Shown here piece by piece: positions 45,198 to 56,102 of a stretch of DNA of 64,000 nucleotides (the first letter of the stretch is position 1; the number at the start of each line of letters is the position of its first letter). Below the pieces are notes generated by a model. The model was given only the letters and a program-made list of their open reading frames with translations, ran no database searches and had not been told where the DNA came from. The position numbers and the translations under genes were made by a program. Source of the stretch: Rhypophila decipiens (taxonomy: Eukaryota; Ascomycota; Sordariomycetes; Sordariales; Naviculisporaceae); contig MU858130.1 in NCBI GenBank assembly GCA_033297075.1, forward strand, positions 100,703-164,702, written 5' to 3'.

Positions 45198-47208
45198 ATG
45201 GCGTCCACCTCTACCTCACCAAAGGACCAGAACGGTCTCCTGGAACTGGTCAAACGAGAAAACGCGGACCTCGAGTAAGTGTTTCTTCTTGCCGGTTCAA
45301 TATTTCACCTTCTGTGCTGCCCCAAATACTTTGCGCATGGCCATCACAGGGCCATCTTGGGTGTCCAGACCGCTGATACTCTTTATGCAGCATTGTTGCC
45401 ATACACGGCCTACAAGGGGACGCAATCCAATCATGGACACATGAGCGCACCAAGTTCATGTGGCTGACGGATTACCTCCCAGAGCAGTTTCCCAAGGCCC
45501 GCATCTTCACCTATGCCTATAACGCTGGCGTCTGGTTCAATGGCAGCACCAAGACCATTGAGCAGGAGAGCGTCAATCTGCTCACCTATTTGGACCACAA
45601 GGTTGAGCAAGACGTAAGTCTCCCTTTCCCTTGGACAAACCTTCTCCCTCCTGTTCTTTCTCCATTCTACGGAAACACAAGATTCTTACCGTAACATTTC
45701 TCTGCCTGCTGTGCATCGACTTTAGCGTCCCGTCATTTTCATCTGTCACAGCATGGGGGGCATCTTGCTCAAGGCAGCCATGGTCAAAGCCAACAATGAG
45801 CGAAAGAAATATGGCTTCCTCCTGGAGCATCCCAAGGTAGCTGTGTTCATGGCGACCCCTCACGGTGGCTCCAAAATCGCGAGCTGCGTCGACCATCTCG
45901 TCAAGCTCCCGCTCCCCAGCAGCTGGTTCATCAATAAGAAACACATCAAAAACCTCAAGAGCCACTCCGAAGAGCTCGAAGAGATGTCCGACAACTTTGA
46001 CGAGCGCAAAGAGGAATTTCGAGCTATCTTGTCATTTTATGAAACCAAGCCCCATCCCAAGGTGGGATCATTGGTACGTGATATCGAGACCACCCATCTG
46101 TTGACCTTACTGACATTTGTGCTTTTCCCAATTCCCCAGGTTGTCCAAAAGCACTCGGCGAACCTCCACGAGGGAAAGTTGATCGGTCTCGATGCAGATC
46201 ACTCCACTATCTGCAAGTTCGAGTCCAAGACGGATACCCAGCTTATGATGGTCGTCGAGGAGCTCAGAAGGACTGTCGCGAAAGTCCTGCCCTCCCTCAA
46301 CATGCAGACAACCGACCTTGGATCCACACACACGTCACCACAATACAAACCACAGGGGCTTGTTTACGGCATCTTTGGCCAGGTAGAGTTGGAGCCGCTA
46401 TCGTCGTCACCACTGCCGTCGTCATCATTGCCAACTTATCAATCCACAAACTCCCTGACTCCCCAAAGGTACCGGGGCGGTTGGACCCCCATTGCCAGCC
46501 CCAGTTCAAGTAATACAAACTTGTCGCTGTCGTCTTTTAACCCACGATCGCTTGGCGAATCATCTCCCAATACTATCATTGACGACAATGCCGGCTCGGG
46601 CAGCTTGAGGCCGTCCCGGAGTGCCTCCAACATCAGGAATACTTGTACGTGTGCTTGTCATCCTCCCTTTTGCCCTTACAGTCGCAATCTCCCTTACTGT
46701 ACACGTCTCTAACCAATCCCCGGCAGACACAGAAACACTAACCAAAGCACGCCAAGTATTCCAAGACGCGCGATACACAAATGCCTACAAATGGTACAAG
46801 GCACTATACGAGGAACTCAAACATGGCGACTGGAAGACAGAGGTTTTGACCACAATCCTGACTTATCTAGGCATGGCTCGCTGTTTTGTCCGTTTATATG
46901 CCGCCGAGGAGATGGAGAAAAGGCGCTTGGAGGCAACGGGCGATATGACTAGTGACGTGGAGGATATCATACTCCACCACCAGCTTGTGGACCTTGACTC
47001 TGCGGCTCAGATCTTCCGAAAGTTGAAAAAGTTTCTTTGTTCTAGTCCTGGTTTCAATAACACGAGGTTGGTTGTTTTGGATACTGAGGAAAAGGTAGAA
47101 ATACGCCTGGAGCTGGAGGCTGTCAGGGCAGATTTGATTGAGTTGGATTCTTGTAAGGACGTGGATAGGCTTGTTTGCTTGGTTCAGATCATCACCGAGC
47201 TTGTTTGA
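45198..47208 (+). CDS. SERAC1-like alpha/beta hydrolase with C-terminal helical extension
   Basis: Exons 45198..45274, 45391..45613, 45726..46073, 46140..46644 and 46727..47208 sum to 1635 bp, a 544-residue protein. The N-terminal 230 residues are an alpha/beta hydrolase: IVAIHGLQGD (oxyanion strand/loop), the nucleophile elbow CHSMGG (S109) and MATPHGGSK. This type resembles SERAC1 and PGAP1-like lipases and is a common effector domain at the N-terminus of fungal NLR proteins. Here it is followed not by an NTPase but by a Ser-rich linker (about 300-390) and a helical C-terminus of about 160 residues (RQVFQDARYTNAYKWYKALYEE region) that I cannot place. Introns 1 and 2 (116 and 112 bp) are longer than usual. 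The substrate is unknown; a lipid or ester role in signalling is inferred from the family. Confidence 0.82.
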
Positions 47209-47355
47209 TGCATGTATGCACACAGTTAACGGGAACACAATTGTGCACACCACTATAGAGAATAAATAAAAGACACAGTTACAGATATATCTATTGGGGT
47301 ATGGTGGTAGGTCACTACCTAGAAAATGGTAAGTCCTTTTGACTCGAAACCTGCC

Positions 47356-50300
47356 CTAAATAATCTCAACACGAACCGGAGCAGCGACAGAAATGGACCG
47401 AGAAGGCAGATACCCCGCCCCGATCCGCTTCCAGAAGAACCTCCTTCTGCCGGTAGCCGCTTCATCACTGCCCTTTCCTTCATCAGTGGCACCTGCCGGC
47501 AACGATCCAGTTTTCCAGAGCCAAGGAACAACAACAATCACATATGCAGTCCTCGACCCTGCTCCTTCCCGCGTCCGTGACGATGCACTCCAACTCGTCC
47601 GTCCAAGAACAACACACTTGAGCCTGACTCCATCCGACAGATAATCTCTCGCAAGGGAGGGATTGTCAAAGATGATCCTTCCCGTCGTGCCCAGCTCCGA
47701 ACCGCCTCCAATCTCCACTGTTGAGATGCGATCTGCCAGCTCTCCTCCTGTTCGCGGAATTTCTAACTGAAAGTCAAAGCTTCGTGCCATAGCGCTCAGT
47801 ACTGCACATCCGGCGCCATGGATGCCGTCCGATCCAAAAATTCCTGGTTTGGTAGGTGCGATCCCCCAGCCAGGCCGAGTCCATGGGGAGGATATGCCTC
47901 CCTCCCAATCGATCCCATCAAATTCGAGATCGAGGTAATCAATCCCACCATTGTAAGCCATCCAGGACCAAGATGGGGGAGGCCCAGGCAGGTCCCGGGA
48001 TGTTGATGCATTGTCATCCTGGGCGCGAGAGGAAAGTGTGATGGTCCCCAAGGTGACAGGAAAGTCAATCTCCTCCAACGCTTCAACATCATCACCGCGA
48101 ACCCATAACAGACTCCGTCCTAGATGCCCCCTCAAGAATGGGCCCTCATCAAAGATACCAAACCCGCCCTCGGTCCCGAATGCCTTGAGCAAGCGGCTCT
48201 GCAGACCGGCAATGGCCACAGGGCGGTCGTGGTCTCTCGTGAGTCCCAGGCGCGAGTAATTTCGGTAGAAATCCTGATAACGAAGAATCCGTTCCCCCTT
48301 TGACGCAGACATCATGACCTGCGGAAAGGCAGTATCGCCCAGTAGCACGGCGAGCGAGTTGGTCATCTTGGTCATGGTGGAACACCGGACCCCGTCGCCA
48401 CATTCAAAGTATGTCTGAGTCTTTGTGAAGTAGATGGTTCGGCGAGCCAATGCGCGCTCTTGGAGGACCCAGCCACGCCGATTAAGTGGGCTTTCCAAAA
48501 CATCGGCGGCGAAGTTGTCGATGATGGGGGTGATGTAAATGGACCGTGGCGAGCTCTGGTCAGTTGTGGACGTCGAGTATCTAAGCGAGACAAATGAATT
48601 TTGCGAGGTGTCGACATATGTTCTGCTCAGCCAGCCGTGATATTGCCCCGTAGCGCTGCTCGCCGCGAGCACACACACAGCGGCGCTGAAGACTTGTTCC
48701 ATCCTTCTAGCCTCCTCTTGAAAATCACCTGCAGGTCCTTGGATAATGCAAATCGAGTCGATCCAAAGGTAGCGAATCCCAAGATCTCTGGTTGTGATAA
48801 CTGCATCCTGAAAGACTGGAGGTAAGGAATCAAGACTGATTCCTTTCTTGTGGCTAGCGATATTTGACTGGAATGTGCAGAAGTGCGGCGGCTTGCCCCA
48901 AGGATGTGACAGGGCGATATACTGATCACGCACGAAATCCGGATCCTTTCTTTCCCTCAGCAGAACGTTCTTATCGCCCACCTGGCCGACGTCAAGTAAC
49001 CTCGTCGGAAGCATACCAAGTGGCTCTGGTGGATGATTGTGTGCGTTCTGGCACACTTCAAGCCATTGGCGCATAATCGTAAAATGTGCCGAACTGCCTG
49101 GCAATGGGCGGACAGGGAGACCAAGCTGCAAATTCGTAGGCCCATCGACGTCTGCATACTTTTATGTTAGCGGCCGGTCATTGTCGGAAGAGGAGAATGG
49201 AGAACTGACAGGGATCACGTAGAAGGGACAGGACTGGGGGTCCAGAGCCGTTTAACTTCAGCCATGACTCCTCCTTGACAAAGCGGGCCGTGGGAAGTCC
49301 GCTTGCCTCACGTTTCACGCAGACATCCCAAAACATTTTGCAGAGATCACAGCTTGGTGCGCGAGTTCTCAGCCCATCGGTGCTGTACTGGATGCTGAAC
49401 CCCGGTTCCCACACCCGCAGCGCTTCACATTCCTGGCAGAGCTCAGCACTTTCTCGAGAGGAAGTGATATTCGGGAACCCGGAAAGACTCTGATCCTTGA
49501 CAGCGGAAAAGACGGCAGCCGCGAAGGAGTTGTCGACATGAAAGTTCCAATCTTTGTCGAGGACAGGGAAAGTGTAATCCTGCTGAATATCGGAATTTAT
49601 TATTTGTTTAACCAGAGTTCTCCTCTTCCACTACTTTGGATAAATGGGCGGTACCAACAAGATTTCTCTCCTTCTGGGGCGCCAGAAAGCCGCCTGATGA
49701 TTGCCCTTCGCTGCTGCCCCTTTGGTTGCTCTGTGTTCTCGAGGATCCGACAAGTTTGGCTGAAGAGGAGTATGTAATCGCTGGGGCTTTGCTGGATTCA
49801 AGTGAGCCACTCCCTGAATTTCCCGTGCCGTAGCCTGAGTCCGTGTTTGCCGTAGGTGGGAGATCTTTCGGGAGCTCCTTTCCAGCCTGTGTAGGATTAT
49901 TCGTTGGAGTCCTCCCCACAGAAGTTCTGTCCAGCAACCAGTATGAATCCGATTCCTCTCCCCTCTGGGTGATAATTGCCAACCTTTCACGGAACTCCAC
50001 GGATCTTGCACGGGCAGTCATGTCGATCTGGCCTTGGAGAATGTCCTGTTCGTGAGGAACGGCCGGAAGAAGTGGTGGTTCTTCCCCTTCTTCGTTGTCT
50101 TCGTGGAGTCCAACAATGATACGAAGATCTGACGGAATATGCTCTGAATCGACAGCTGAAACGGCCTCCGTTCCTTGGGACTTTTCATTTGAAGAGCTCT
50201 CACTTCTCTGTCCGACATCTAGGGACGAACGGCGTGTGCTCGGGGCTAAGGAGCGGGAATCAGTATCGGGCGTTCCTGCAATCGTTTCGTCGTCCCCGTA

Positions 50301-52686
50301 CATCGTGGACCGGCGAATCGGCCCAGAGGACTGGTGGTGTGGACTGATTGGACTGAGTAGTTCAGAGTCATCCTTGTCATCATCCGGAACCATGTCAATA
50401 TGTCCAAGGCCTTTCGGCAGGGTTACCACAAGCAACCTCGTTTTCACAAGGTGAAGTAATGATGCGATCGCGTTCGCTTCAGGGTCGCTACCGCAACGTG
50501 GGTCGTTCGCGATCTTTTCCATCTCTTGCCTTACCAACCTAGCAACTCCAGCTTCCTTTTCGTCGGCCCTAAGTCCCTTGGAGCGGTCTTCTTCCCAGTA
50601 TGCCCGGTGATTGGAGTCGTCAACCTTGGCCTGAAAGTCGTCCACATACTTTAGCCCGTACAACATCCACATGATGAACTCCAGAGTGATGCACCCCATT
50701 GCCCAGGTATCTTGCAGACGTGACTTTCGATCTTTGTGGACTTTTCCGTCAATGAGAATCCCAGTCAAACTCTCGGGTGCCGTGTAGCGCACAGTGTCGA
50801 CTAAAAGGCTGCTGGGCTGGATTTGCTGCCTCGTTGCAAAGTTCTTCTGCCTTGCAAGTCCCCAGTCGCCGATCTTAAGGGTCCCAACAATACTACCCTC
50901 GCCTCCCAAAAAGCACAAGATATTATCTGGCTTCAGGTCGCCGTGACGTATCAAGGTCCTTGCCCCATCCGGATAGTGTGCCGCAACGAGAGCTTCCGCA
51001 AGACCGAGGAGCTGGAACGTAACCTCACTCACGAGTTCAGATGTCAGTGATGGCGATGGGTGTCTTTTCCAAACATCGCGCACGCTACCGCCGTCAGCCC
51101 ATTCGCAAACTATATAATGATCCCAGTTGCTTGCTTCCCGCTCACTCTCGGTCTCTCGCCTAAAAGCTGTAATGAACTGCACGACATTTTTGATCTTTCT
51201 CTCCATCATGTCCCGCAGGTTTGACGCCTCTTTCGTCCAAAACTGCCCCAATAAGTGCTTGTTGGCCGCACTGGGTTTGATGAGTTTGACAGCATAGTAC
51301 TCGGGAAGTTCGTCAAGCTAATGTAGTCGGGGTGTGTTAGTCTAACAGTACAGCTGCCATCAATCGTTGGGGGGCAGAGACTTACGAGACGGTTCGGGTC
51401 ATTGATGTGCCTCTCATGAATCTTAACTTTGTAAACTTCACCGAAACCACCGTGCTTCGGTTCGGTACTTTTTTTTATGAATGGAAGAATTGTATTCTGA
51501 TGCAGGTCGTTGCAAATCTCGCCAGCGGAGAACTGAGGGACGCAAAACTGCCACTGTATGCTCCGAAATGAGCGGGACCTCGGTCCCTCCCAGAACTTCA
51601 TGTCTAACTCCTCCAAGGGAACCTTTTTCTCGGCTGTGGACCCTCTCAATCTTAGTTCCTCTCTGGTGAGAAACGGAATATAGGTATCGTCAATGTCGTT
51701 CACCTGGAAACTCTGCATCGCTAGGATCACGTTGTCGACTTCAGGGATCATACTAGCCGAGATAGCAAAAAGTAAGTTGCCGTTCTCGATGATATAATCG
51801 ACTAATTCCTGTCTCTCTGGTGAATCCTCGGCCCTAAGTTCAGCCACGAGGTCATCACGCTTGCTGGGATTGATGATCTCCATCACGACCCCGTCGGGTA
51901 TGAAATCTTGCGGGGCATCGAACTCGCTCGTCGCTGAACGTTGGTGTATGCTCACAGATGGCTTCGTTTGTTGGAGCTTTTTCCGGATATCTTTGACTTC
52001 CATGGCGATTCGCGCTGCTGGGCCCACACCTCTGTTCTTGTCGGACAGGATGCGGAGTGGTGTAATGACGTTCTTCAGGACACTCATTTGGCCATCTAGA
52101 TTCGATATGAGGTCTCTGCGTGATGGTTTGCTACATATCGTTAGCAGGCGTTGTCACTGTATCTCAAATCCACGGGTGAAGTCTTTTCCACATTATGCAT
52201 GCAAACTGGTACGTACGCTAGGTTACTGTTTTCTGAGAGATTCTTTTGCAGTTGCTCCTGGGTGTTGATTATGACCTTGAAAGATTTTCTCAATGTCTTG
52301 ACAACGTTTCCAAAATTGGCACCCTCATGTTCGACATTGAGGAGAGGGTTTGTTTTGCCGTGTGAGTGGGAGCGACTTATATCGTCCTCCCAGTGTTGAA
52401 GGGCCATGGAGATGTCGTGCAGAGCACAGAAGTCGTGGAGGTCTTGGTCATCCAAGGGCTTCATAGCTTTCAGCGTCTGCCGCGTGGATTGAACGGCTTG
52501 ATCATATAGGGCTTTGATCGAAGAATCCAGTTCTTGGCTGAGATCATCTCCGCCCTGAGGTATACATGTAGCCATCGACTCGTCGAGCTCTCGATCAAGT
52601 CGTTTTTCAACATCGCAACCTGGCACCCAGCCATACTCCTCCTGAAGCTCGAGCTCCAGTGCTTCGACTACTTCTTTCAGATCCAT
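47356..52686 (-). CDS. Protein kinase - HET domain fusion protein
   Basis: Exons 52686..52217, 52130..51386, 51317..49635, 49582..49210 and 49151..47356 sum to 5067 bp, a 1688-residue protein. Residues 1-370 are helical without a known domain. The kinase (about 380-700) shows a Gly loop (HGGFGEVYKV), the lysine in YYAVKLIKP (K416), catalytic HGDLKPDN (about 530), DWG in place of DFG (about 556) and APE (about 585). A Ser/Pro-rich disordered linker spans about 740-965. The rest is a HET protein: ELCQECEALR and CDLCKMFWD, then the HET core YIALSHPWG (about 1168), RYLWIDSICI (about 1220) and RGWVLQERALARR. HET domains trigger incompatibility cell death in fungi. The kinase exon has its own stop at 49610, and the HET frame lacks any ATG upstream of its conserved part. 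A 52-bp GT-AG intron (49634..49583) joins them in phase. If not spliced there, the HET part would have no start. Confidence 0.78.
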
Positions 52687-53498
52687 GTTAATGCGGAGAG
52701 AAGATCAAATTGGACGGCAGGGCGACCTTCGAGTGGCAAATAATGCAAGCAACGCACAAACGCGCAAGTCGCTAGGTCGCAAAGCGTTCCTTACTAGGTC
52801 GATAGCTTCGTGAGTTTTCCTCGGGGGCGGAGGTCGAGCGTGAGACAAGAAATAGAAAATGGGGCAAAGATCAATTTGGGAACAATTCTTTCAAGTTTGG
52901 GATGGGGGCGGTCATGTTTCTGTTGATAGTAGGGGCAAAGTAGGCGGGGTTGGGCTCAATCCGTACCAAAAAATGAAGGGCCCTTTGACCTTTGTAGGGT
53001 TGGGTCAACGAGCCAAAAGATGAGACTGGTAGACTTCTGGGGGCTTTGGTCTTCAGAGCGAGGGGCAAGATGATGAGACACCAATACACCCATAACAGTC
53101 AAAAGTCTTGTGGGGGAGGGTACTGTGTTCATCGAGTAGCAGGCACTGTGCGGTAATTTCTCCTGCGTCGAAAAAGGTTCAGGCGGCAAGCACGCTGCTT
53201 ATTAAGGCAAGCATGGATAAGTGATAGGTGGGGACCCATGGGTGATCTCCAGTTGAAAGTGCTTGAGAGGGTAAGTCGTGGAGGGTCGGGAAGGAACGTG
53301 GAAGTTGAGGGCTACCGGTCCACGTCTGTAGGGGTCCAATAAGCTCGACAGCTGGTATTCGCTTGGAAAATAGTCATACTGAGCATCTTTCACATTAAAT
53401 TCCCACCTACCTCTCGAGATCTTCCCTACTTCGGTTATGAAATTTGTTGAGCTTTTGCCACCGGTCCCGTGATTTGCCATTCCCGGGCCCCTTCAGCT
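52687..53498. other. Bidirectional promoter region, kinase-HET / helical-N TM gene
   Basis: This 812 bp divides two divergently transcribed genes, so they may be co-regulated. No motif was recognised. Confidence 0.5.
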
Positions 53499-55373
53499 AT
53501 GCCAGAGCCTCTTTCAATCGCAACAGCCGCGATCGGCACCGCGTTAGGTGTCCTTGGCTTCGTTGTCAGCACTCTATCTAGCCTCAACCGGACGAAACGA
53601 AGTATCATCGACTTTACCGGCCGCATTCAACTGTTGATCGCATCTCTCAAGGCTTGCGAAAAGACCCTTCAAGATATCGATGCCTTATGGGGATACGACG
53701 AGGGGGACGAAACCTTTTTTGGTCATATATGGGGCCAAGAGTATATGCGAATTAGGAATGAGCGTCAGAGAGTTGCCCAGGCCGCGAATGGAGTGGCTGA
53801 GTACGTCACGAAATATCTCGGGCTCACTGATGGTGAAGTAAGCGTTTGGACAGACGACCCTTCCCAGGGTCCCGGGCGTCTATGGCTTCTGTACAAGAGG
53901 CTGAGATACGCTTTGTTTTCAGAGGAAACTATGAGCACGAAGGTCACCAATCTGGAAAAACTTATCAGCAACCTTTCAAGACTGTACGACGCTCGCCAAA
54001 AGACCTTGCTGGGAGAGAACCCGGGGCTGAAGGTGTCGCCGAAACATGTCCGACAACTAGAAAAGCTGTATAGTTTTGGCAGCGCGTTATGGGACATGCG
54101 ACGACTTGGGAGATCGAGGAACTACTCACAGTGGACGGTAGAGCTGTGGCCCCTTGGTTGGGATGGGAGCACAAATTTCTCGGATTGGGGGAGGTTGAGT
54201 CTCAGTCGAGTCCATCTGTGGTTGTCATTCCGTGCACCCCCAGGCCCTGATGGTCGAGGAGCTGGAGACCACCGAGTTAGACTGGATTATGACCCGAGCA
54301 GCAATTTCAACCCGACATCATTGGCCGAGCTGCTAACCGACCCAGCTCGTCGTGGGATGAACGGTGTCGAGAACCCCCAGATGAGGAACCACAGTCCCTT
54401 GGTTCGGCGAACCAGAACATTTCGACAGTTATTCGCACACGACAATTTCTTCACCCATCCTTTTGTGTACAAAGCGTGGCAGCCTGATCTCGCCCAACTG
54501 CTTGTATCATTGACCAACTGGTCTGCCTTATTCTGGATCACCAACTGGACCACCAATATATGCCCCTCAGGCATCAGATATGTGCGCGCAACACGAATCA
54601 ATTCTCAAATCTCGGAGCCATGTCTTCATACGCTTAGCCACAGAAGGGATCACGAACCCGGCGGCGCCCGGGTAGAGGATGGAATCCGGGTTCATAACGA
54701 GTATGATACATGCATTCACGGCGGTCCAGTCAATAATCCCCAGGTGAAGTTGAGGAACCTTGGGCTTGCGGTTGTTGAGTTGATATGCACTCGCCCGTTC
54801 AGGTTCTGCGAGGCCGACGACTCTCAATACGAGCAATGGTGCAACGAATCGAGCTCGTGGACTCGCGTGACTCTGAACGAAATTCTCGGACTGGTTGAAC
54901 GGAAATCGGGGGCCGTGAGTGTTCGGGAGATTGCGCACTTCTGTCTTGCATCAGAAGTGCGCATAGACGAGGATCAGCCCTGGGATGGACATGCAACATT
55001 CATTCACGAATATACCGAGAAGGTCATCCAGCCGTAAGTCAATACCTCAAGGACTCGCACCCTTACATAGCGTTGGAAGTGCTAAAAATTACGCAGACTC
55101 CAAGCCTGGGCGTCCCGTGTTCAAGTCACTGCGAATCACCTCCAGGTTCCCGGAGTCGAAAACCTGTCGGGGATCCCCCTTCGACGTTGGCCTCAAGATG
55201 CTTTTGAAGACCAAGAAGTCCCGCCAACTGCCACCGGTCCTTGGATAGATGTACAATTATCCCACTTTGTCAAGCCGACGTACGCTCGTGTTGGCGGGGT
55301 CATCTGTTTCGTGCTGGGTTTACCCTTCATGTTTTCCTTCCTTCTCGCTTGGCTAACAGCAGGCCCTGGTTAG
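53499..55373 (+). CDS. Fungal signalling-type protein: helical N-domain, DUF7580-like C-part, terminal TM
   Basis: Exons 53499..55033 and 55097..55373 sum to 1812 bp, giving 603 residues. The start MPEPLSIATAAIGTALGVLG and the following amphipathic helices resemble N-terminal HeLo-like or STAND-type domains of fungal cell-death proteins, though I cannot assign a family. The C-terminal half contains LRNLGLAVVELICTRPFRFC and a region ending REIAHFCLAS. This recalls the pseudokinase-like C-lobe of DUF7580 proteins. Exon 2 adds a tail with one hydrophobic helix (VGGVICFVLGLPFMFSFLLAWL) two residues from the end (stop 55371). A good donor (GTAAGT) and acceptor (ACGCAG) join CC-A in phase. A membrane-anchored role near the neighbouring kinases is inferred only. 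Confidence 0.65.
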
Positions 55374-56102
55374 CATGCTCAAGAAAGAGATGCTAATTAG
55401 ACCGTTCTCGGTTACTGTAGGTTGATGGAGAGACCTAACGACATTCACTTCAGTGCGAAATGGGAAGGGTAAGGTATATAGACCAGCTGGTTGAGAATGT
55501 AAGAGCTTGAATCTAAACTTGTCTGGTTATCGTCTCAACTCTGCTGTCCTCTTCTGATGAGACCCTCTTCTGTCTAGCTGTTGCTCGTCTTCGGAACAGT
55601 GAGACTGGAGGCTAAGGTAGCAGTACCAAAATTAGCGCGAAAAATGCGGCTCAACAACCAAATTCAAGTTCAAGCAGGCTCTGCGTCTTCCTTGCGCCAA
55701 GCGCCCGCGAAGCTGCAGCCATCAGTCAATTTGACTTGCATATTGCCTCTGAGACATTTAGACACACTGTATACACCATCAAAAGCCAATCCGTCTTTTT
55801 AATTGGTTAGTTGATGCGGCTCTCGGTGACGAGGAAGGATCCGCGGTGCCCAGCTGAAACGAGGGTGTGCGCCACAACCACGTCACGATGCTCTTGTTGG
55901 TCAGTTATTATCGCTTGCAGATACTATTGCTGCACTCTGGCGCTGGAATCACATTTTCTACCATCGGTGGAAGCACTCTCTCGATGATTCGGGTCCCCGG
56001 ACAAAACACCCGCATCATGCACATCAACTCATCAGTCCACTTCGCTGTTGCACAGCTCTTTCTCACGTTTCTCGTCCTCGAACCATTCACTCCGCCACTC
56101 CA
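55374..56102. other. Intergenic upstream of the second kinase
   Basis: Small ORFs only (73 and 79 codons), no recognised family. Presumed promoter and 5' UTR of the downstream kinase gene. Confidence 0.4.

Noticed and set aside
49178..49608. HET gene as a separate gene beginning near 49600
   Set aside because: The reading frame upstream of the conserved HET cysteines contains no ATG back to a TAG near 49637; splicing to the kinase exon is better supported.
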